A stretch of DNA of 64,000 bases, taken from positions 16,389 to 80,388 of the forward strand of contig JALHRL010000019.1 of the NCBI GenBank assembly GCA_022841465.1, read 5' to 3'. This document shows, piece by piece, positions 63,506-64,000 of this stretch (positions are counted from its first letter, which is position 1; every line of letters begins with the position of its first letter). Both the position numbers and the translations under genes were made by a program. The DNA comes from Bacteroidia bacterium (GTDB lineage Bacteria > Bacteroidota > Bacteroidia > B-17B0 > Aurantibacillaceae). Under the pieces are notes generated by a model, which was not told the DNA's origin, searched no databases, and saw only the letters and a list, made by a program, of their open reading frames with translations.

Positions 63506-63533
63506 TTGAACATATTAAATAGATATAGATTTG
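63506..63533 (+). promoter_or_regulatory. Complete -33/-7 promoter for the PiT gene
   Basis: TTG (63506-63508) and TAGATTTG (63526-63533) are spaced by 17 bases, with the ATG 18 bases after the -7 box. Confidence 0.65.
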
Positions 63534-63551
63534 TAAACAAAACGTTAACGT

Positions 63552-64000
63552 ATGTTTGGACTTGATACCGGCCTAGCCATTTTTTTAATTGTTTGCCTTT
63601 TACTGGCCTGTTTTTTCGAATTTATTAATGGTTTTCATGATACTGCAAATGCAGTTGCCACCGTAATTTATACCAACTCTATGAAACCCACTGTAGCAGT
63701 TGTTTACAGCGGTGTATTAAATTTTATTGGTGTTTTGTTAGGAGGTATTACCGTTGCAATGGGTATAGTAAACTTATTGCCAATGGATGCTTTACTAGAT
63801 ACTAACGCATATCACGGTATTGCAATGGTATTAGCAATGCTTATAAGCGCTATTATTTGGAATTTCGGAACTTGGTACATGGGCATTCCTTCATCCAGTT
63901 CACACACTTTAATTGGATCTATTCTTGGTATTGGTTTAGCGTATTACTTTTTACCAGGTGATTTAGGTTTAACCGCCGTAAATTGGGATAAAGCAAAAGA
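63552..64000 (+). CDS. PiT-family inorganic phosphate transporter (3' partial)
   Basis: The first 149 codons are in the window and the frame is open at the end. The N-terminus has the two PiT signatures: E-F-I-N-G-F-H-D-T-A-N-A-V-A-T near 23-37, and G-I-P-S-S-S-S-H-T-L-I-G near 112-123. Several membrane segments lie between them. PiT proteins import phosphate with protons or sodium. The upstream Pho-box-like repeat and the neighbouring porin suggest a two-membrane phosphate uptake unit under phosphate control. Confidence 0.92.
   Translation, partial: MFGLDTGLAIFLIVCLLLACFFEFINGFHDTANAVATVIYTNSMKPTVAVVYSGVLNFIGVLLGGITVAMGIVNLLPMDALLDTNAYHGIAMVLAMLISAIIWNFGTWYMGIPSSSSHTLIGSILGIGLAYYFLPGDLGLTAVNWDKAK

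Overview
The window is AT-rich, gene-dense DNA from a member of the Bacteroidota. The evidence is type IX secretion (T9SS) components (PorU, PorV, a PorP/SprF protein, a PorE-like OmpA protein), several cargo proteins with T9SS type A or type B C-terminal sorting domains, the Bacteroidota promoter element TAnnTTTG before many genes, TPR-SpoIIE phosphatases, an OprO/P-type porin and a type B ribosomal protein L31. The order or family cannot be fixed from this sequence. I saw no tRNA, rRNA, CRISPR array or insertion sequence, and no gene-free stretch longer than about 300 bases.

Layout. 1-11892: apparent operon of a giant repeat-built T9SS type B cargo protein (5' end outside the window), a PorP/SprF protein, a PorE-like TPR/propeller/OmpA protein and a second, smaller repeat protein with the same sorting domain. 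11928-16363: RecD-like helicase, DUF6089 outer-membrane protein, HtpG. 16490-20240: accessory-looking stretch with an antitoxin/PIN-toxin pair and two T9SS type A cargo proteins; two intergenic imperfect palindromes of similar design flank the cargo genes. 20324-29779: mostly small housekeeping or hypothetical genes (VOC, serine hydrolase, DUF2200, DUF523, cupin, Rossmann, MerT-like membrane protein, NDH-2, DUF1801, DUF4199). 39819-29798 (minus): tight six-gene cluster arfB, GT-C-like membrane protein, MBOAT, SGNH-like protein, PorV, PorU. 39886-46971: amidase, L31, two hydrolase or regulatory-domain proteins, a 41-residue lipoprotein, an orphan response regulator, a DUF4476 protein. 47191-57441: paaZ followed closely by four tandem TPR-TM-SpoIIE phosphatases, with debris of further copies behind them. 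57680-62008 (mainly minus): L20/L35, a lipoprotein, an alkyltransferase-like protein, a LuxE-like enzyme, a 16-residue-repeat protein and kdsA. 62122-64000: OprO/P porin and PiT phosphate transporter (3' end outside the window).

How the parts fit. Three sets stand out. First, the T9SS machinery and its cargo: PorU/PorV process and attach cargo at the surface, and the MBOAT/SGNH pair in the same cluster could acylate a surface glycan. Second, the phosphatase array looks like a locally amplified signalling output. Third, the porin and PiT genes each carry a TTAACA-N5-TTAACA direct repeat upstream, which suggests shared phosphate control. Start codons of several genes were moved downstream because a TAnnTTTG promoter lies inside or at the longest open frame.
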